Shown: positions 1-7,861, counted from the first letter of the stretch. The stretch is 13,604 nucleotides of DNA from an alpha proteobacterium 3107 (GCA_001483205.1 JPPB01000226.1:1-13604), one strand, 5' to 3'. The notes: generated by a model not told the origin, from the letters alone. Translations and numbers: made by a program.

Positions 1-1
1 T

Positions 2-184
2 GCGCCGGTGGCGGATCAGGCGAGGGCCTGCCGAACCCTGCTCGCAGAGGATCATGTGAGGGAGTGGATTGAGGCGGCCCGCTATATTCTTGCAGCCATC
101 AGGGCGGACGGGACGGACGCGGCGAACGGCGCGCAGGCACACATGGCCACGCCGGAGCAGAATTATCCGGATCAGGCGCGATGA
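2..184 (+). CDS. 3' end of an unidentified protein gene (partial)
   Basis: An open frame enters from the left edge in frame 2 and ends at TGA 182-184, giving the last 60 residues of a protein whose start lies outside the window. The stretch has the look of real coding sequence: an amphipathic helical segment (about residues 5-37, with WIEAARYILAAIRADG) followed by a polar, alanine- and glutamine-rich tail. I do not recognise the family. The other two plus-strand frames are closed by stops near positions 58-72, which favours this one. About 94 bp separate it from the methyltransferase start, so the two could share a transcript, but nothing proves it. A non-coding reading of this stretch remains possible. 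Confidence 0.4.
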   Translation, partial: APVADQARACRTLLAEDHVREWIEAARYILAAIRADGTDAANGAQAHMATPEQNYPDQAR

Positions 185-278
185 TGCCGCCTGCATCGGG
201 CGCAAGGCGGAGCATGGCGTGATGGGCATTTCACAAAACACTCTGGAATCAATGAGCAAACCGTTATAGGAATACAGC

Positions 279-1175
279 ATGACAAGGTTGCCACACCCAA
301 TCCCATACCAAGGCAGCAAGCGAAAACTCGCACCGATGATTGATACATATCTGCCCAAGAGTATCGGAACGTTCTATGAGCCGTTTTGCGGTTCCGCTGC
401 AATGACGATCCATGCCGCGCACTATCAGCGGGCGGAACGATTTATTGTTGCTGACAGCCTGAAGCCGATGGTTTTGCTGTTGCAGTCGATTGTCGAGGAA
501 CCTGACCGAACGGCAGCGCGTTACGGAGAAATCTGGCACGGCCAACACGAAGGTGAAACCGGCTACTTCAATGAAGTGCGCAATCGCTACAACACGGGCC
601 ACGATCCGGTTGATCTTCTCTACCTGATTTGCCGGTGCGTCAAGAACGCAGTGCGGTTCAGCCAGGACGGGCGATTTACACAATCGGTGGACAAGCGCCG
701 CCTTGGGATGCGCCCGGAGAAGATGCGGTTGGCCGTCATGGGTGTCTCGCGCATCCTTCGGGGGCGGACCAGATTCCGCATCGGAGACTGGAAGGAAACG
801 GCGGCGGATGCGAAGCCGGGTGATTTTGTCTACCTTGACCCGCCCTACCTCGGAACCTCCGTCGGGCGGGACAAGCGCTACCACCGGCAACTCACACAGG
901 ATGAGCTTTGCGAAGGACTTGAAGAGTTGCGCGCGCGCGGTGTCTCTTTCGCCCTGTCCTATGACGGAATGACCGGCGGGCGGGAATATGGATCGCCGCT
1001 GCCTGCGTCACTCGGGCTAACCCGGCTTTTGCTCCATGCGGGAATCTCCTCCCAATCCACGCTTTCAGGACGTAAAGAGGAAACGATCGAAAGCCTCTAC
1101 ATGACGCCGGGAGTCTCTGGGCCGGTAACAGAGATCATACGCCCACAGCCTGCGCAGACGAATCTGGTCCTCTAA
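279..1175 (+). CDS. D12-class DNA adenine-N6 methyltransferase (Dam-like), modification half of an R-M pair
   Basis: This 298-residue protein is an S-adenosylmethionine-dependent adenine-N6 DNA methyltransferase of the D12/Dam class. Visible motifs in order are the N-terminal motif X-like PYQGSKRKLAPMI (residues 9-21), the SAM-binding motif I YEPFCGSAAM (33-42) and the catalytic motif IV DPPY (187-190, in FVYLDPPYLGTS). A variable region between motifs I and IV (about 65-180) should hold the target-recognition part, the arrangement of the alpha group. Length is normal for the class. The ATG is preceded by AGGA with about seven bases of spacing. It converges on the HNH endonuclease gene, whose stop codon overlaps this one, so it most likely protects host DNA from that enzyme. 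Base composition is more AT-rich than the flanking housekeeping genes, suggesting acquisition. The target sequence cannot be read from the protein. An orphan regulatory Dam is the alternative, made less likely by the neighbour. Confidence 0.9.
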   Translation: MTRLPHPIPYQGSKRKLAPMIDTYLPKSIGTFYEPFCGSAAMTIHAAHYQRAERFIVADSLKPMVLLLQSIVEEPDRTAARYGEIWHGQHEGETGYFNEVRNRYNTGHDPVDLLYLICRCVKNAVRFSQDGRFTQSVDKRRLGMRPEKMRLAVMGVSRILRGRTRFRIGDWKETAADAKPGDFVYLDPPYLGTSVGRDKRYHRQLTQDELCEGLEELRARGVSFALSYDGMTGGREYGSPLPASLGLTRLLLHAGISSQSTLSGRKEETIESLYMTPGVSGPVTEIIRPQPAQTNLVL

Positions 1176-1897
1176 GAGTTGCGTGCCAAGAGCTGCTTGG
1201 CGAGGGCCTGAACAGAGACGCCCTTGCGCGTCGCACGTTCACGCAGTTGGTCGAACGCCTCAACCTCGGAGCCACGCCACTCTAAATCCACCCGCCGAAC
1301 CTGCTCCATCGCAATATGCGTATAGTCCTCGGGGGACGCCCAGAAACAGGACAGGCAGACATCCGCTCGCCGATCTTCTCTGGCATTTTGGCAGTTCTCG
1401 CAAGACCAGGATTTAGCACGCTGGCTTGAGGCATCAATGAGCATATAAGCGTCAGGGTTTGATTCATCAAATGCTGTATCTCCGGCAACCTGGTAAGGCA
1501 CGCGGTGATCAATCTGAAGGTAGCGGGGTTGCAACTTTTCCTGAGTGAAGGCGTCCCGAGAGCCATATTTGCGCACAAGCTGCTGTTTGAACGTCTTGGA
1601 GAACGCCCTGCGTCCGCCAATAGGACCAGCCTTTATATCGCCGGGATCCCCGAACCGATAGACGCCGATCCTGCGACCTGTTCGTGCCGAAATTCGGTCG
1701 CGTGTCATCACGATAGGGATACCTGCTTCCTTCACGTCACCCGCCACGCGGGGTGGGTGGTCATATCCCAAGTCATTCAGATCCTCTGTCGAGCACTCTC
1801 CATGTTCGATAAAGTAGTCAATCAATGCACGCGCGCGTTTCGCCGTTACTTTGTCGCACAGCGCAAGTATTTGTGGATCAACATTTTCTCTTGCCAT
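1172..1897 (-). CDS. HNH-family restriction endonuclease, putative type II
   Basis: A 241-residue protein that probably cleaves DNA at the site protected by the adjacent methyltransferase. The central HNH / beta-beta-alpha-metal nuclease core is visible as LQIDHRVPYQVAGD (residues 127-140, general base H131), then a serine/arginine stretch and CENCQN (166-171), with a second Cys pair CLSC (181-184); the four cysteines C166, C169, C181 and C184 probably bind a structural zinc. Before the core, residues about 12-82 look like a winged helix (a helical DYFIEHGECSTEDLNDLG followed by a hairpin with RTGRRIGVYRF), a plausible DNA-reading part. After it, residues about 202-240 look like a ribbon-helix-helix (short strand VDLEW, two helices, ALAKQLL). 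The gene is 46 bp downstream of the ETF-QO stop on the same strand and overlaps the methyltransferase stop by a few bases. No controller gene is present. A non-restriction HNH nuclease is possible but less likely beside a D12 methylase. Confidence 0.8.
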   Translation of the reverse strand: MARENVDPQILALCDKVTAKRARALIDYFIEHGECSTEDLNDLGYDHPPRVAGDVKEAGIPIVMTRDRISARTGRRIGVYRFGDPGDIKAGPIGGRRAFSKTFKQQLVRKYGSRDAFTQEKLQPRYLQIDHRVPYQVAGDTAFDESNPDAYMLIDASSQRAKSWSCENCQNAREDRRADVCLSCFWASPEDYTHIAMEQVRRVDLEWRGSEVEAFDQLRERATRKGVSVQALAKQLLARNS

Positions 1898-1943
1898 GAG
1901 ATACTTGCTTTACACGATGTCAGATTGCGCTTGACCCGCCCCC

Positions 1944-3596
1944 TCACATATTCGGATAGTTCGGGCCGTCCCCGCCCTGCGGCGTTACCCAGGTGATGTT
2001 CTGGGCAGGATCCTTGATGTCGCAGGTCTTGCAATGCACACAGTTCTGGAAACTGATCTGAAAGCGCGGCTCTTTGTCCTCTTCCGTGACCACCTCATAC
2101 ACCCCCGCCGGGCAATAGCGCTGCGCAGGCTCGGCGAATTTCGGCAGGTTCTCCCGGATCGGCACCGACGGATCAGCCAGCCGCAGATGCACGGGCTGGC
2201 CCTCTGCATGATTGGTCATCGAAAAACTGACATTGGTCAGACGGTCAAATGACAGCGCCCCGTCCGGCTTCGGATAGTCCACAGGCCGGTGTTTCGCGGC
2301 GTCTTCGGTCGAGGCCGCATCGGTCTTGCCGTGCCGCAGCGTCCCCAGCGGGTTCCAGCCGGTCAGATTCGCCACCCACATGTCGAACCCGCCCAGCACC
2401 AGCGACGCCACCACCCCCAGACGCGACCACAGCGGCTTGACATTGCGCACCCGCTTCAGGTCTTTGGCAATCGGGCCGGAGCGCACATCCGCCTCATAAG
2501 CGGTCAGCGCATCGCCTGAACGCCCGGCCCGGATCGCGGCATGGGCGGCCTCGGCCGCCGCCTTGCCCGACAGCATCGCATTATGATTGCCCTTGATGCG
2601 CGGCACATTGACCAGCCCCGCCGAACAGCCCAACAGGGCAACACCCGGCGCAACCATCTTTGGCAGTGATTGCCAACCGCCCTCGGTGATCGCCCGCGCA
2701 CCATAGGCCACGCGCTTGCCGCCCTTCAGCAACCCGGCAATCATCGGGTGATGCTTGAAACACTGAAACTCCATATACGGGAACAGATGCGGGTTCCTGT
2801 AGTTCAGATGGACGACAAAGCCGACATAAACCTGGTTGTTGTCCAGATGATAGACGAAAGACCCGCCGCCTGCGTTGCGGCCAAGCGGCCAGCCCATGGT
2901 GTGGGTGACGGTGCCTTCGCGGTGTTTGGCCGGGTCGATCTCCCAGATTTCCTTCATCCCCAGCCCGTATTTCTGCACATCGGCATCCGCATCAAGGCCG
3001 TATTTCGCGATCACCTGTTTGGACAGGCTGCCGCGCACGCCTTCGCTCAGGAACACATATTTGCCGTGCAGCTCCATCCCCGGTTCATAGGCCGGACCGG
3101 GGGTGCCGTCGGCGGCCTTGCCGAACTCACCCGCCACAACGCCCTTCACCTCGCCGCCCTCACCATAGATCAGCTCGGAACAGGCCATGCCGGGAAAGAT
3201 TTCAACGCCCATTTCCTCGGCCTGTTCCGCCATCCAGCGGCAGACATTGGCCATAGAGACGATATAATTGCCGTGATTGTTCATCAGGGGCGGCATGATC
3301 AGGTTCGGAATGCGCAGCCTGCCCGCCGCGCCCAGAAAATAGAAATTGTCTTCCCTGACTGGCACGGTGACCGGCGCGCCTTTTTCCTTCCAGTCGGGGA
3401 TCAGGGCCTCCAGCCCCGACGGGTCAAGCACCGCCCCGGACAGGATATGCGCGCCCACCTCGGACCCTTTTTCAAGCACGACGACGCCAAGGTCCGGGTC
3501 GAGTTGCTTTAGACGGATGGCAGCGGACAGGCCAGCGGGGCCCGCCCCCACAATCACGACATCATATTCGATGGATTCGCGTTCGATCCCGGTCAT
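1944..3596 (-). CDS. Electron-transfer flavoprotein:ubiquinone oxidoreductase (ETF-QO)
   Basis: This 550-residue enzyme passes electrons from reduced electron-transfer flavoprotein (fed by acyl-CoA and other dehydrogenases) to ubiquinone at the inner membrane. The N-terminal FAD-binding Rossmann motif is clear (VVIVGAGPAGLSAAIRL, residues about 13-29). The C-terminal ferredoxin-like domain carries the four 4Fe-4S ligands: C495 (RYCPAGVYEV), then C519, C522 and C525 (NCVHCKTCDIKDP). The conserved end QNITWVTPQGGDGPNYPNM is intact, so the protein is complete. Length matches bacterial and mature mitochondrial homologues. The chosen ATG is preceded by AGGGGA at good spacing. It is transcribed divergently from greA across about 229 bp. 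No ETF subunits (etfA, etfB) lie in the window, so it probably sits alone or with genes further downstream of the R-M insertion. Confidence 0.97.
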   Translation of the reverse strand: MTGIERESIEYDVVIVGAGPAGLSAAIRLKQLDPDLGVVVLEKGSEVGAHILSGAVLDPSGLEALIPDWKEKGAPVTVPVREDNFYFLGAAGRLRIPNLIMPPLMNNHGNYIVSMANVCRWMAEQAEEMGVEIFPGMACSELIYGEGGEVKGVVAGEFGKAADGTPGPAYEPGMELHGKYVFLSEGVRGSLSKQVIAKYGLDADADVQKYGLGMKEIWEIDPAKHREGTVTHTMGWPLGRNAGGGSFVYHLDNNQVYVGFVVHLNYRNPHLFPYMEFQCFKHHPMIAGLLKGGKRVAYGARAITEGGWQSLPKMVAPGVALLGCSAGLVNVPRIKGNHNAMLSGKAAAEAAHAAIRAGRSGDALTAYEADVRSGPIAKDLKRVRNVKPLWSRLGVVASLVLGGFDMWVANLTGWNPLGTLRHGKTDAASTEDAAKHRPVDYPKPDGALSFDRLTNVSFSMTNHAEGQPVHLRLADPSVPIRENLPKFAEPAQRYCPAGVYEVVTEEDKEPRFQISFQNCVHCKTCDIKDPAQNITWVTPQGGDGPNYPNM

Positions 3597-3825
3597 TTTC
3601 TTTCCCCTGCCGCCCCGGTGACGTTCAAATCTTACGCTCGTTATCCGACTTGGGGTGCGGCGTCAATCGGGCCTGTGGGGGCCTGCCCCGCATCCTGCAA
3701 ACCACCTGCCGGAATGCAGGCCCGCGCGCCCCCTGTAACTTGTTTCGGAAGTGGTCTATAGACTTGGTGCCGAATCGTCGGCCCCCGAACCACCTGTTGC
3801 CTTTTTTATGTGAGTGCCGGAATCC
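3597..3825. other. Divergent intergenic region, ETF-QO / greA
   Basis: This 229-bp gap must hold the divergent promoters of the ETF-QO gene and greA. Visible elements are a 5-bp hairpin CCTGC/GCAGG at 3705-3720, a perfect 10-bp palindrome GTCTATAGAC at 3754-3763 that contains a -10-like TATAGA, and a T-run at 3802-3807 shortly before greA. No convincing -35 box is placed for either gene, so promoter positions are not called. Short open frames through the gap look like chance. Confidence 0.4.
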
Positions 3826-4296
3826 ATGGACAAGATACCGATGACACGCGCGGGCTATTCCGCGCTGGATGAAGAATTGAAAACGCTGCGGACGGTGGAA
3901 CGACCGGCCATCATCCGCGCGATTGCCGAGGCGCGCGCCCATGGCGACCTGTCCGAAAACGCCGAATACCATTCGGCCCGCGAAAAGCAGGGCTTTATCG
4001 AGGCCCGGATCAGGGAAGTCGAAGGCATCCTGTCGCTGGCTGATGTGATTGATCCGTCCCGGCTTTCGGGCGCAATCAAGTTCGGCGCAATTGTGACGCT
4101 TGTCGATGAGGATACGGACGAGGAAAAAACCTATCAGATCGTCGGGGAGCCGGAGGCCGACATCGGGCGCGGCCTCTTGAACATCAAATCACCGCTCGCC
4201 CGCGCCCTGATCGGCAAGGACACCGGCGACAGTGTTGAGGTCAGAACTCCGGGCGGGGAACGCAGTTACGAGGTGGTGAAGATCAGCTTTGGCTGA
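3826..4296 (+). CDS. greA: Transcription elongation factor GreA
   Basis: GreA inserts a coiled-coil through the RNA polymerase secondary channel and stimulates cleavage of backtracked transcripts. The 156-residue product begins [22 protein letters not shown], the usual GreA N-terminus, and carries the coiled-coil tip [21 protein letters not shown], whose Asp and Glu residues help hold the catalytic metal. The C-terminal FKBP-like domain ends in the typical [13 protein letters not shown] and EVVKISFG. I chose ATG 3826 over an in-frame GTG at 3814 because homologues start M-(E/D)-K-I-P-M and because GGAA lies just upstream, while the GTG has no ribosome-binding site. It is the first gene of an apparent greA, two-TM hypothetical, azlC, azlD run with a 23-bp gap to the second gene. 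Confidence 0.97.
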   Translation: MDKIPMTRAGYSALDEELKTLRTVERPAIIRAIAEARAHGDLSENAEYHSAREKQGFIEARIREVEGILSLADVIDPSRLSGAIKFGAIVTLVDEDTDEEKTYQIVGEPEADIGRGLLNIKSPLARALIGKDTGDSVEVRTPGGERSYEVVKISFG

Positions 4297-4319
4297 ATGT
4301 CTTCAGCTTGCAGAGAGCC

Positions 4320-5261
4320 ATGACAGACCAGAACACAAACGCCCCGGCCAGCCGGGGCATGTTCAACCGGACGGGGACGGGCAGGCTGCACCCGGTTGAT
4401 CGTATCGCCGTCGCGCTTGGTGCCTTGTGGCTGCTGACGGTGGGGGCGGTGTTTCTGCTGACCCAGGGCGGGTTTTATCCCGGTCTTGACCCGGTGCGTG
4501 TGCTGATGGTGGCGGTTGTCATCGGCCTGCCGCCCGGTTTTCTGTGGCTTGGCGCGCTTGTCGCCCGCAGCATCAGAGTGATGCGCACAGAGAGCGAGCG
4601 GGTGCAGGCGGCGATCAGCGCCATGACAGAGGGGCAGACGACAGGGGCGGGTGTCGCCCCCCTGCCCCGCCGACCGTCCATCGCTGTCACCGCCACCGCC
4701 CGCACTGACCAAGCAGAGACTGACAAATCAGACAGCCCGGCCCCGATGCCCCGAACCGATGAAAGCCAACCGGCGGCAAAGCCGAACCTGCCGCTGCCGA
4801 ACGCTGATCTGATCCGGGCGCTCAATTTCCCCGATACCGAGAATGATACCGAGGGCTTTACCACCCTGCGCCGCGCTCTCAGAAACCGGCAGGCGGCCAA
4901 ACTGCTGCGGGCGTCCGAGGACGTTCTGACGCTGCTCAGCCAGGAAGGCATCTATACCGACGACCTGCGCCCCGATCACGCCCGCCCGGACATCTGGCGT
5001 CGTTTCGCCGCCGGGGAACGCGGCCCCGGCATTGCGCCGCTTGGCGGGATCAGTGATCGCGCGTCGCTGGCCCTGTCCGCCGGACGAATGCAGCGGGATC
5101 AGATTTTCCGCGATGCGGTCCACCATTTTCTGCGCGAGTTCGACAAGATGTTCACCGGTTTTGAACCCGGCGCGGATGACGGGGAAATCACGGCGCTGGC
5201 CGATACCCGCACCGCGCGGGCCTTTATGTTGCTGGGGCGGGTCGCGGGGCTGTTCGGCTGA
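4320..5261 (+). CDS. Conserved hypothetical two-TM membrane protein
   Basis: A 313-residue protein I cannot assign to a function. Two hydrophobic segments lie near the N-terminus (about residues 28-48 and 59-82) separated by a short Gly/Pro loop. Then comes a low-complexity linker rich in Thr, Ala, Pro and charged residues (about 103-157), and a helical C-terminal domain (about 160-313) that starts near LIRALNFPDTENDTEGFTTLRRALR and ends in an alanine- and arginine-rich helix. The topology suggests a membrane anchor with a soluble domain. ATG 4320 is preferred to the in-frame TTG at 4308 because AGAGA precedes it at suitable spacing. Its stop overlaps the azlC start by one base (TGATG), so translation of azlC is probably coupled to it. 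Coding bias resembles the neighbours, which argues for a resident gene and not a recent arrival. Confidence 0.8.
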   Translation: MTDQNTNAPASRGMFNRTGTGRLHPVDRIAVALGALWLLTVGAVFLLTQGGFYPGLDPVRVLMVAVVIGLPPGFLWLGALVARSIRVMRTESERVQAAISAMTEGQTTGAGVAPLPRRPSIAVTATARTDQAETDKSDSPAPMPRTDESQPAAKPNLPLPNADLIRALNFPDTENDTEGFTTLRRALRNRQAAKLLRASEDVLTLLSQEGIYTDDLRPDHARPDIWRRFAAGERGPGIAPLGGISDRASLALSAGRMQRDQIFRDAVHHFLREFDKMFTGFEPGADDGEITALADTRTARAFMLLGRVAGLFG

Positions 5262-5983
5262 TGGCGGCGGAGACGGTAAAATCGGCGTATTGGCGCGGCG
5301 TGCGGGACGGCGCACCCTTCATCCTTGTTGCCGTCCCCTTCGCCACCCTGTTCGGAGTGGTGGCGACCGAGGCCGGATTCACAATAGCCGAAACCATGGG
5401 GTTCAGCGTTCTGATCATCGGCGGCGCGGCCCAATTCGCCGCCGTTCAGCAAATGGCGGAAAATGCCCCCACCCTGATTGTGATTGCCATCGCACTTGCG
5501 GTCAACCTGCGCATGGCGATGTATTCCGCCGCTCTGGTCCCGCATCTCGGCGGCGCGGCGCTGTGGAAACGTGCCGGGCTCAGCTATGTTCTGTTTGATC
5601 AGAATTACGCGATTTCAACCGCGACGTTCGAGGCCCGCCCCGATATGTCGATTGACGAAAAGGTTGCCTATTTCGCCGGAACCGCCCTGCCGATCGGTCC
5701 GCCATGGCTATTGATGACTTATGTCGGGGCGCTGATCGGGGCGCGCATTCCGCCCGAGTTTGCGCTCGACTTTGCGCTGCCGATTACCTTCCTGTCGCTG
5801 ATCGGACCGGCGTTGCGGACCCCCGCCCATATTGCGGCTGCGCTGGTTTCGGTGACCGCGGCGCTGGTGCTGGCGTTCATGCCCTACAATACCGGCCTTC
5901 TGGCGGCGGCGGTTCTGGCGATGATGGCCGGGGCGCGGGTTGAGTTGTGGGCGGAAAGGCGGCGGGCGGCGGAATGCAGATGA
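5261..5983 (+). CDS. azlC: AzlC-family branched-chain amino acid exporter, large subunit
   Basis: A 240-residue polytopic membrane protein of the AzlC/YgaZ family, which with the small AzlD/YgaH subunit exports branched-chain amino acids and analogues. Family signatures are the N-terminal GVRDGAPFILVAVPFATLFGV, the LIIGGAAQFAAVQQ segment, the NLRMAMYSAALVPHL segment and SYVLFDQNYAIS. Further hydrophobic helices follow to a short basic C-terminus. Length is normal. The start ATG overlaps the preceding stop as TGATG and has no good ribosome-binding site of its own, pointing to translational coupling. Its own stop overlaps the azlD start as ATGA. The transported substrate is inferred from the family only. 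Confidence 0.92.
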   Translation: MAAETVKSAYWRGVRDGAPFILVAVPFATLFGVVATEAGFTIAETMGFSVLIIGGAAQFAAVQQMAENAPTLIVIAIALAVNLRMAMYSAALVPHLGGAALWKRAGLSYVLFDQNYAISTATFEARPDMSIDEKVAYFAGTALPIGPPWLLMTYVGALIGARIPPEFALDFALPITFLSLIGPALRTPAHIAAALVSVTAALVLAFMPYNTGLLAAAVLAMMAGARVELWAERRRAAECR

Positions 5984-6303
5984 GCACCCTGCATATCTGG
6001 CTGGTGATCGTTCTGATCGGCATCGGCACCTTTCTGATCCGTTTTTCGTTTCTGGGCCTGATCGGAAAGCGCCCCCTGCCCGGCTGGGTCTTGCGGCACC
6101 TGCGCTATACGCCGGTGGCGGTTCTGCCGGGGATGGTTGCGCCGCTGGTGATATGGCCCGGCGCAACCGGTGGTCAGCCGGACCTCGCGCGCCTTGCCGC
6201 CGCGATAATGACGCTGGTGATGGGCTATGTCACCCGGAATGTCATTGTCTCGATCCTGTCGGGGGTCGCGACGCTCTATCTTTGTCTGTATGTGACCGGC
6301 TGA
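5980..6303 (+). CDS. azlD: AzlD-family branched-chain amino acid exporter, small subunit
   Basis: A 107-residue protein with three or four hydrophobic helices, the small partner of AzlC. Recognisable features are the N-terminal IGIGTFLIRFSFL and the basic loop GKRPLPGWVLRHLRYTPVAVLPGMVAP. The start at ATG 5980 overlaps the azlC stop (ATGA) and has GGAA about five bases upstream; an in-frame ATG at 5974 and a GTG at 5947 are possible longer starts. This is the last gene of the greA run. Its stop lies nine bases from the convergent yqgE stop, with no obvious terminator between them. Confidence 0.9.
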   Translation: MSTLHIWLVIVLIGIGTFLIRFSFLGLIGKRPLPGWVLRHLRYTPVAVLPGMVAPLVIWPGATGGQPDLARLAAAIMTLVMGYVTRNVIVSILSGVATLYLCLYVTG

Positions 6304-6312
6304 AGGCGTCAG

Positions 6313-6888
6313 TCAGGCCCGCCCGGCAGAGGTGGACAGCAGGCGCGGGTCAATGCCGAGCGCCCCGAGCGCCCCGGCCCATTTGCCGTTATCATCGCTG
6401 GAAAAGACCAGTTCCAGGCTGGTGTCAGAGATCAGCCAGCTATTGCGGGCAATCTCGCTTTCCAACTGCCCCGGCCCCCAGCCTGCATATCCAAGGGCCA
6501 GAAGCGCCTTTTGCGGGCCGTCCCCCCGCGCCAGAGCCTTCAGCACCTCAAGCGAGGCGGTCATCCCGAACTCCTCATCAACCCGGATCGTATTACCGCT
6601 CTGCAAATAGTCGCCCGAATGCAGGACAAAGCCCCGGTTCAGCTCGACCGGGCCGCCGAAATAGATCGGGAGCGAGCGCGCCCGCGCGCCCGATTCGATG
6701 GAAAGCTGCTCAAGAAGCTCATCGAAACACAACGCGGGCGATGGTTTGTTCACGATCAGCCCCATCGCGCCGTCTTCTGAATGCGCACACAGAAAGATGA
6801 CCGACTTGTGAAACCGCGCATCGCCCATCCCCGGCATCGCGATCAACAGCTTTCCGCCAAGACGGGTCGTGTCTTCAGTCTTGTCCAT
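6313..6888 (-). CDS. yqgE: YqgE/AlgH family protein (DUF179)
   Basis: A 191-residue protein of the YqgE/AlgH family, widespread in proteobacteria and of uncertain biochemical role (AlgH was named for an effect on alginate expression in Pseudomonas). The family N-terminus GGKLLIAMPGMGDARFHKSVIFLCAHSEDGAMGLIVNKP (about residues 11-49), the IYFGGPVELNRGFVLH segment (75-90) and ALGYAGWGPGQLESEI (131-146) are all present. Length is close to the usual 185-190. An in-frame GTG at 6942 would add 18 residues unlike the family; ATG 6888 (MDKTEDTTRLGG) fits better, although neither start has a strong ribosome-binding site. The gene converges on azlD and diverges from the DsbD-alpha-like gene. Confidence 0.93.
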   Translation of the reverse strand: MDKTEDTTRLGGKLLIAMPGMGDARFHKSVIFLCAHSEDGAMGLIVNKPSPALCFDELLEQLSIESGARARSLPIYFGGPVELNRGFVLHSGDYLQSGNTIRVDEEFGMTASLEVLKALARGDGPQKALLALGYAGWGPGQLESEIARNSWLISDTSLELVFSSDDNGKWAGALGALGIDPRLLSTSAGRA

Positions 6889-6932
6889 GGGCCAAGAATG
6901 GGCCTTGCGCCCGGTCTGCGCAAGCCTTCCGG

Positions 6933-6943
6933 CGTGAATCACG
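6933..6943. promoter_or_regulatory. Short palindrome between divergent yqgE and DsbD-like genes
   Basis: CGTGAATCACG is an 11-bp perfect inverted repeat around a single central A, in the divergent promoter region. It could be an operator half-shared by the two genes. A palindrome this short can arise by chance, so the call is weak. Confidence 0.2.
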
Positions 6944-7001
6944 GAAATGTCGGCGGAATGTGACTTTTCAACCCGAAGGGCGCGGCTATGATACGCCCGT
7001 G

Positions 7002-7808
7002 ATGCTGAGAACGCTTCTTTTGGTGGCCTCTGTGCTTATGTGCCTGCCCCTTGCCCCCGCCGGGGCGCAGGTGGCCGAGGGCGTTGTGACCGCCAGCCTG
7101 TTGCCCGGCTGGCGCACGGCGCGCGGCACCCATATGGCGGCCCTGCACCTTTCCCTGCGGGACGGGTGGAAGACCTATTGGCGCGCGCCGGGCGAGGGCG
7201 GCATTCCCCCGCAATTCGACTGGGGCGGGTCTCAGAATGCCCGTTCGGTCAGGATACACTGGCCGACGCCGGAAGTGTTCGAGGCAAACGGAATGCAGTC
7301 GATCGGCTATGGCGGCACTCTGGTGCTGCCGCTTGAGGTTGCCACCGATGATCCGGGCGCGCCGGTGGTTCTGGCGGCAGAGGTCTCGCTGGGGGTGTGC
7401 GAGGTGGTCTGTGTGCCGGTGAGCCTGAACCTGTCAGCGGAGTTACCGCCCGGAGAGGCAAGGCGCGACAGGCGGATTCTGGTGGCCATCGGCGACCGGC
7501 CCGAAACCGGGGCCGAGGCGGGCGCGCGCGAAGTGCGGTGCCGGGTGGAGCCGATTGCCGACGGGCTGCGGATCAGGGCGTCGATGGTGCTGCCGGTGCT
7601 TGGCAACCGGGAGGTCGCGGTTTTCGAGCTGCCGGACCGGGCGATCTGGATCAGCCCCTCGACCACCCGGCGCGCGGGCGAGCGGCTGTTTGCCAGCGCC
7701 GAGATGGTGCCTCCCGACGCCCGGCCCTTTGCGCTCAGCCGGTCGGATGTGCGGATCACAGTGCTGTCGGACAGGCGCGCGGTCAGCATCCGGGGCTGCG
7801 CGGGGTAG
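7002..7808 (+). CDS. Exported stand-alone DsbD-alpha-like (DsbC-type) thiol-redox domain protein
   Basis: A 268-residue protein resembling the N-terminal periplasmic domain of DsbD/ScsB-type disulfide reductases (the thiol:disulfide interchange DsbD N-terminal domain). A clear signal peptide is present (MLRTLLLVASVLMCLPLAPAGA, cleavage probably before Q23). The domain signature runs through HLSLRDGWKTYWRAPGEGGIPPQFDW, HWPTPEVFEANGMQSIGYGG and a Cys pair C133/C137 in LGVCEVVCVPVSLNL. Two more cysteines lie further on, one near the C-terminus (RGCAG). No transmembrane electron-conducting domain or thioredoxin domain follows, so this is a single-domain periplasmic protein that would need a separate membrane donor such as CcdA. 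ATG 7002 is chosen because it begins the signal peptide; a GTG at 6999 would give almost the same protein. It converges on the two-TM toxin-like gene. Confidence 0.85.
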   Translation: MLRTLLLVASVLMCLPLAPAGAQVAEGVVTASLLPGWRTARGTHMAALHLSLRDGWKTYWRAPGEGGIPPQFDWGGSQNARSVRIHWPTPEVFEANGMQSIGYGGTLVLPLEVATDDPGAPVVLAAEVSLGVCEVVCVPVSLNLSAELPPGEARRDRRILVAIGDRPETGAEAGAREVRCRVEPIADGLRIRASMVLPVLGNREVAVFELPDRAIWISPSTTRRAGERLFASAEMVPPDARPFALSRSDVRITVLSDRRAVSIRGCAG

Positions 7809-7861
7809 AGAGGCAGGGTGCGCTCGGGCCACCCGGACACATTGCCGCCCAAACGGAACCT

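Noticed and set aside
264..890. 208-residue minus-strand open frame opposite the methyltransferase
   Set aside because: Antisense to a gene with clear catalytic motifs; no recognisable domain or start signal.
2670..3512. 280-residue plus-strand open frame opposite the ETF-QO gene
   Set aside because: It is antisense to a full-length, motif-complete enzyme; the composition (many His, Arg, Ala) is that of a GC-rich shadow frame.
3625..3972. 115-residue minus-strand open frame across the ETF-QO/greA gap
   Set aside because: Overlaps the start of greA antisense, and the protein looks random.
5940..6800. 286-residue plus-strand open frame spanning azlD and yqgE
   Set aside because: It crosses two real genes in other frames and has no coherent hydrophobic or domain pattern.
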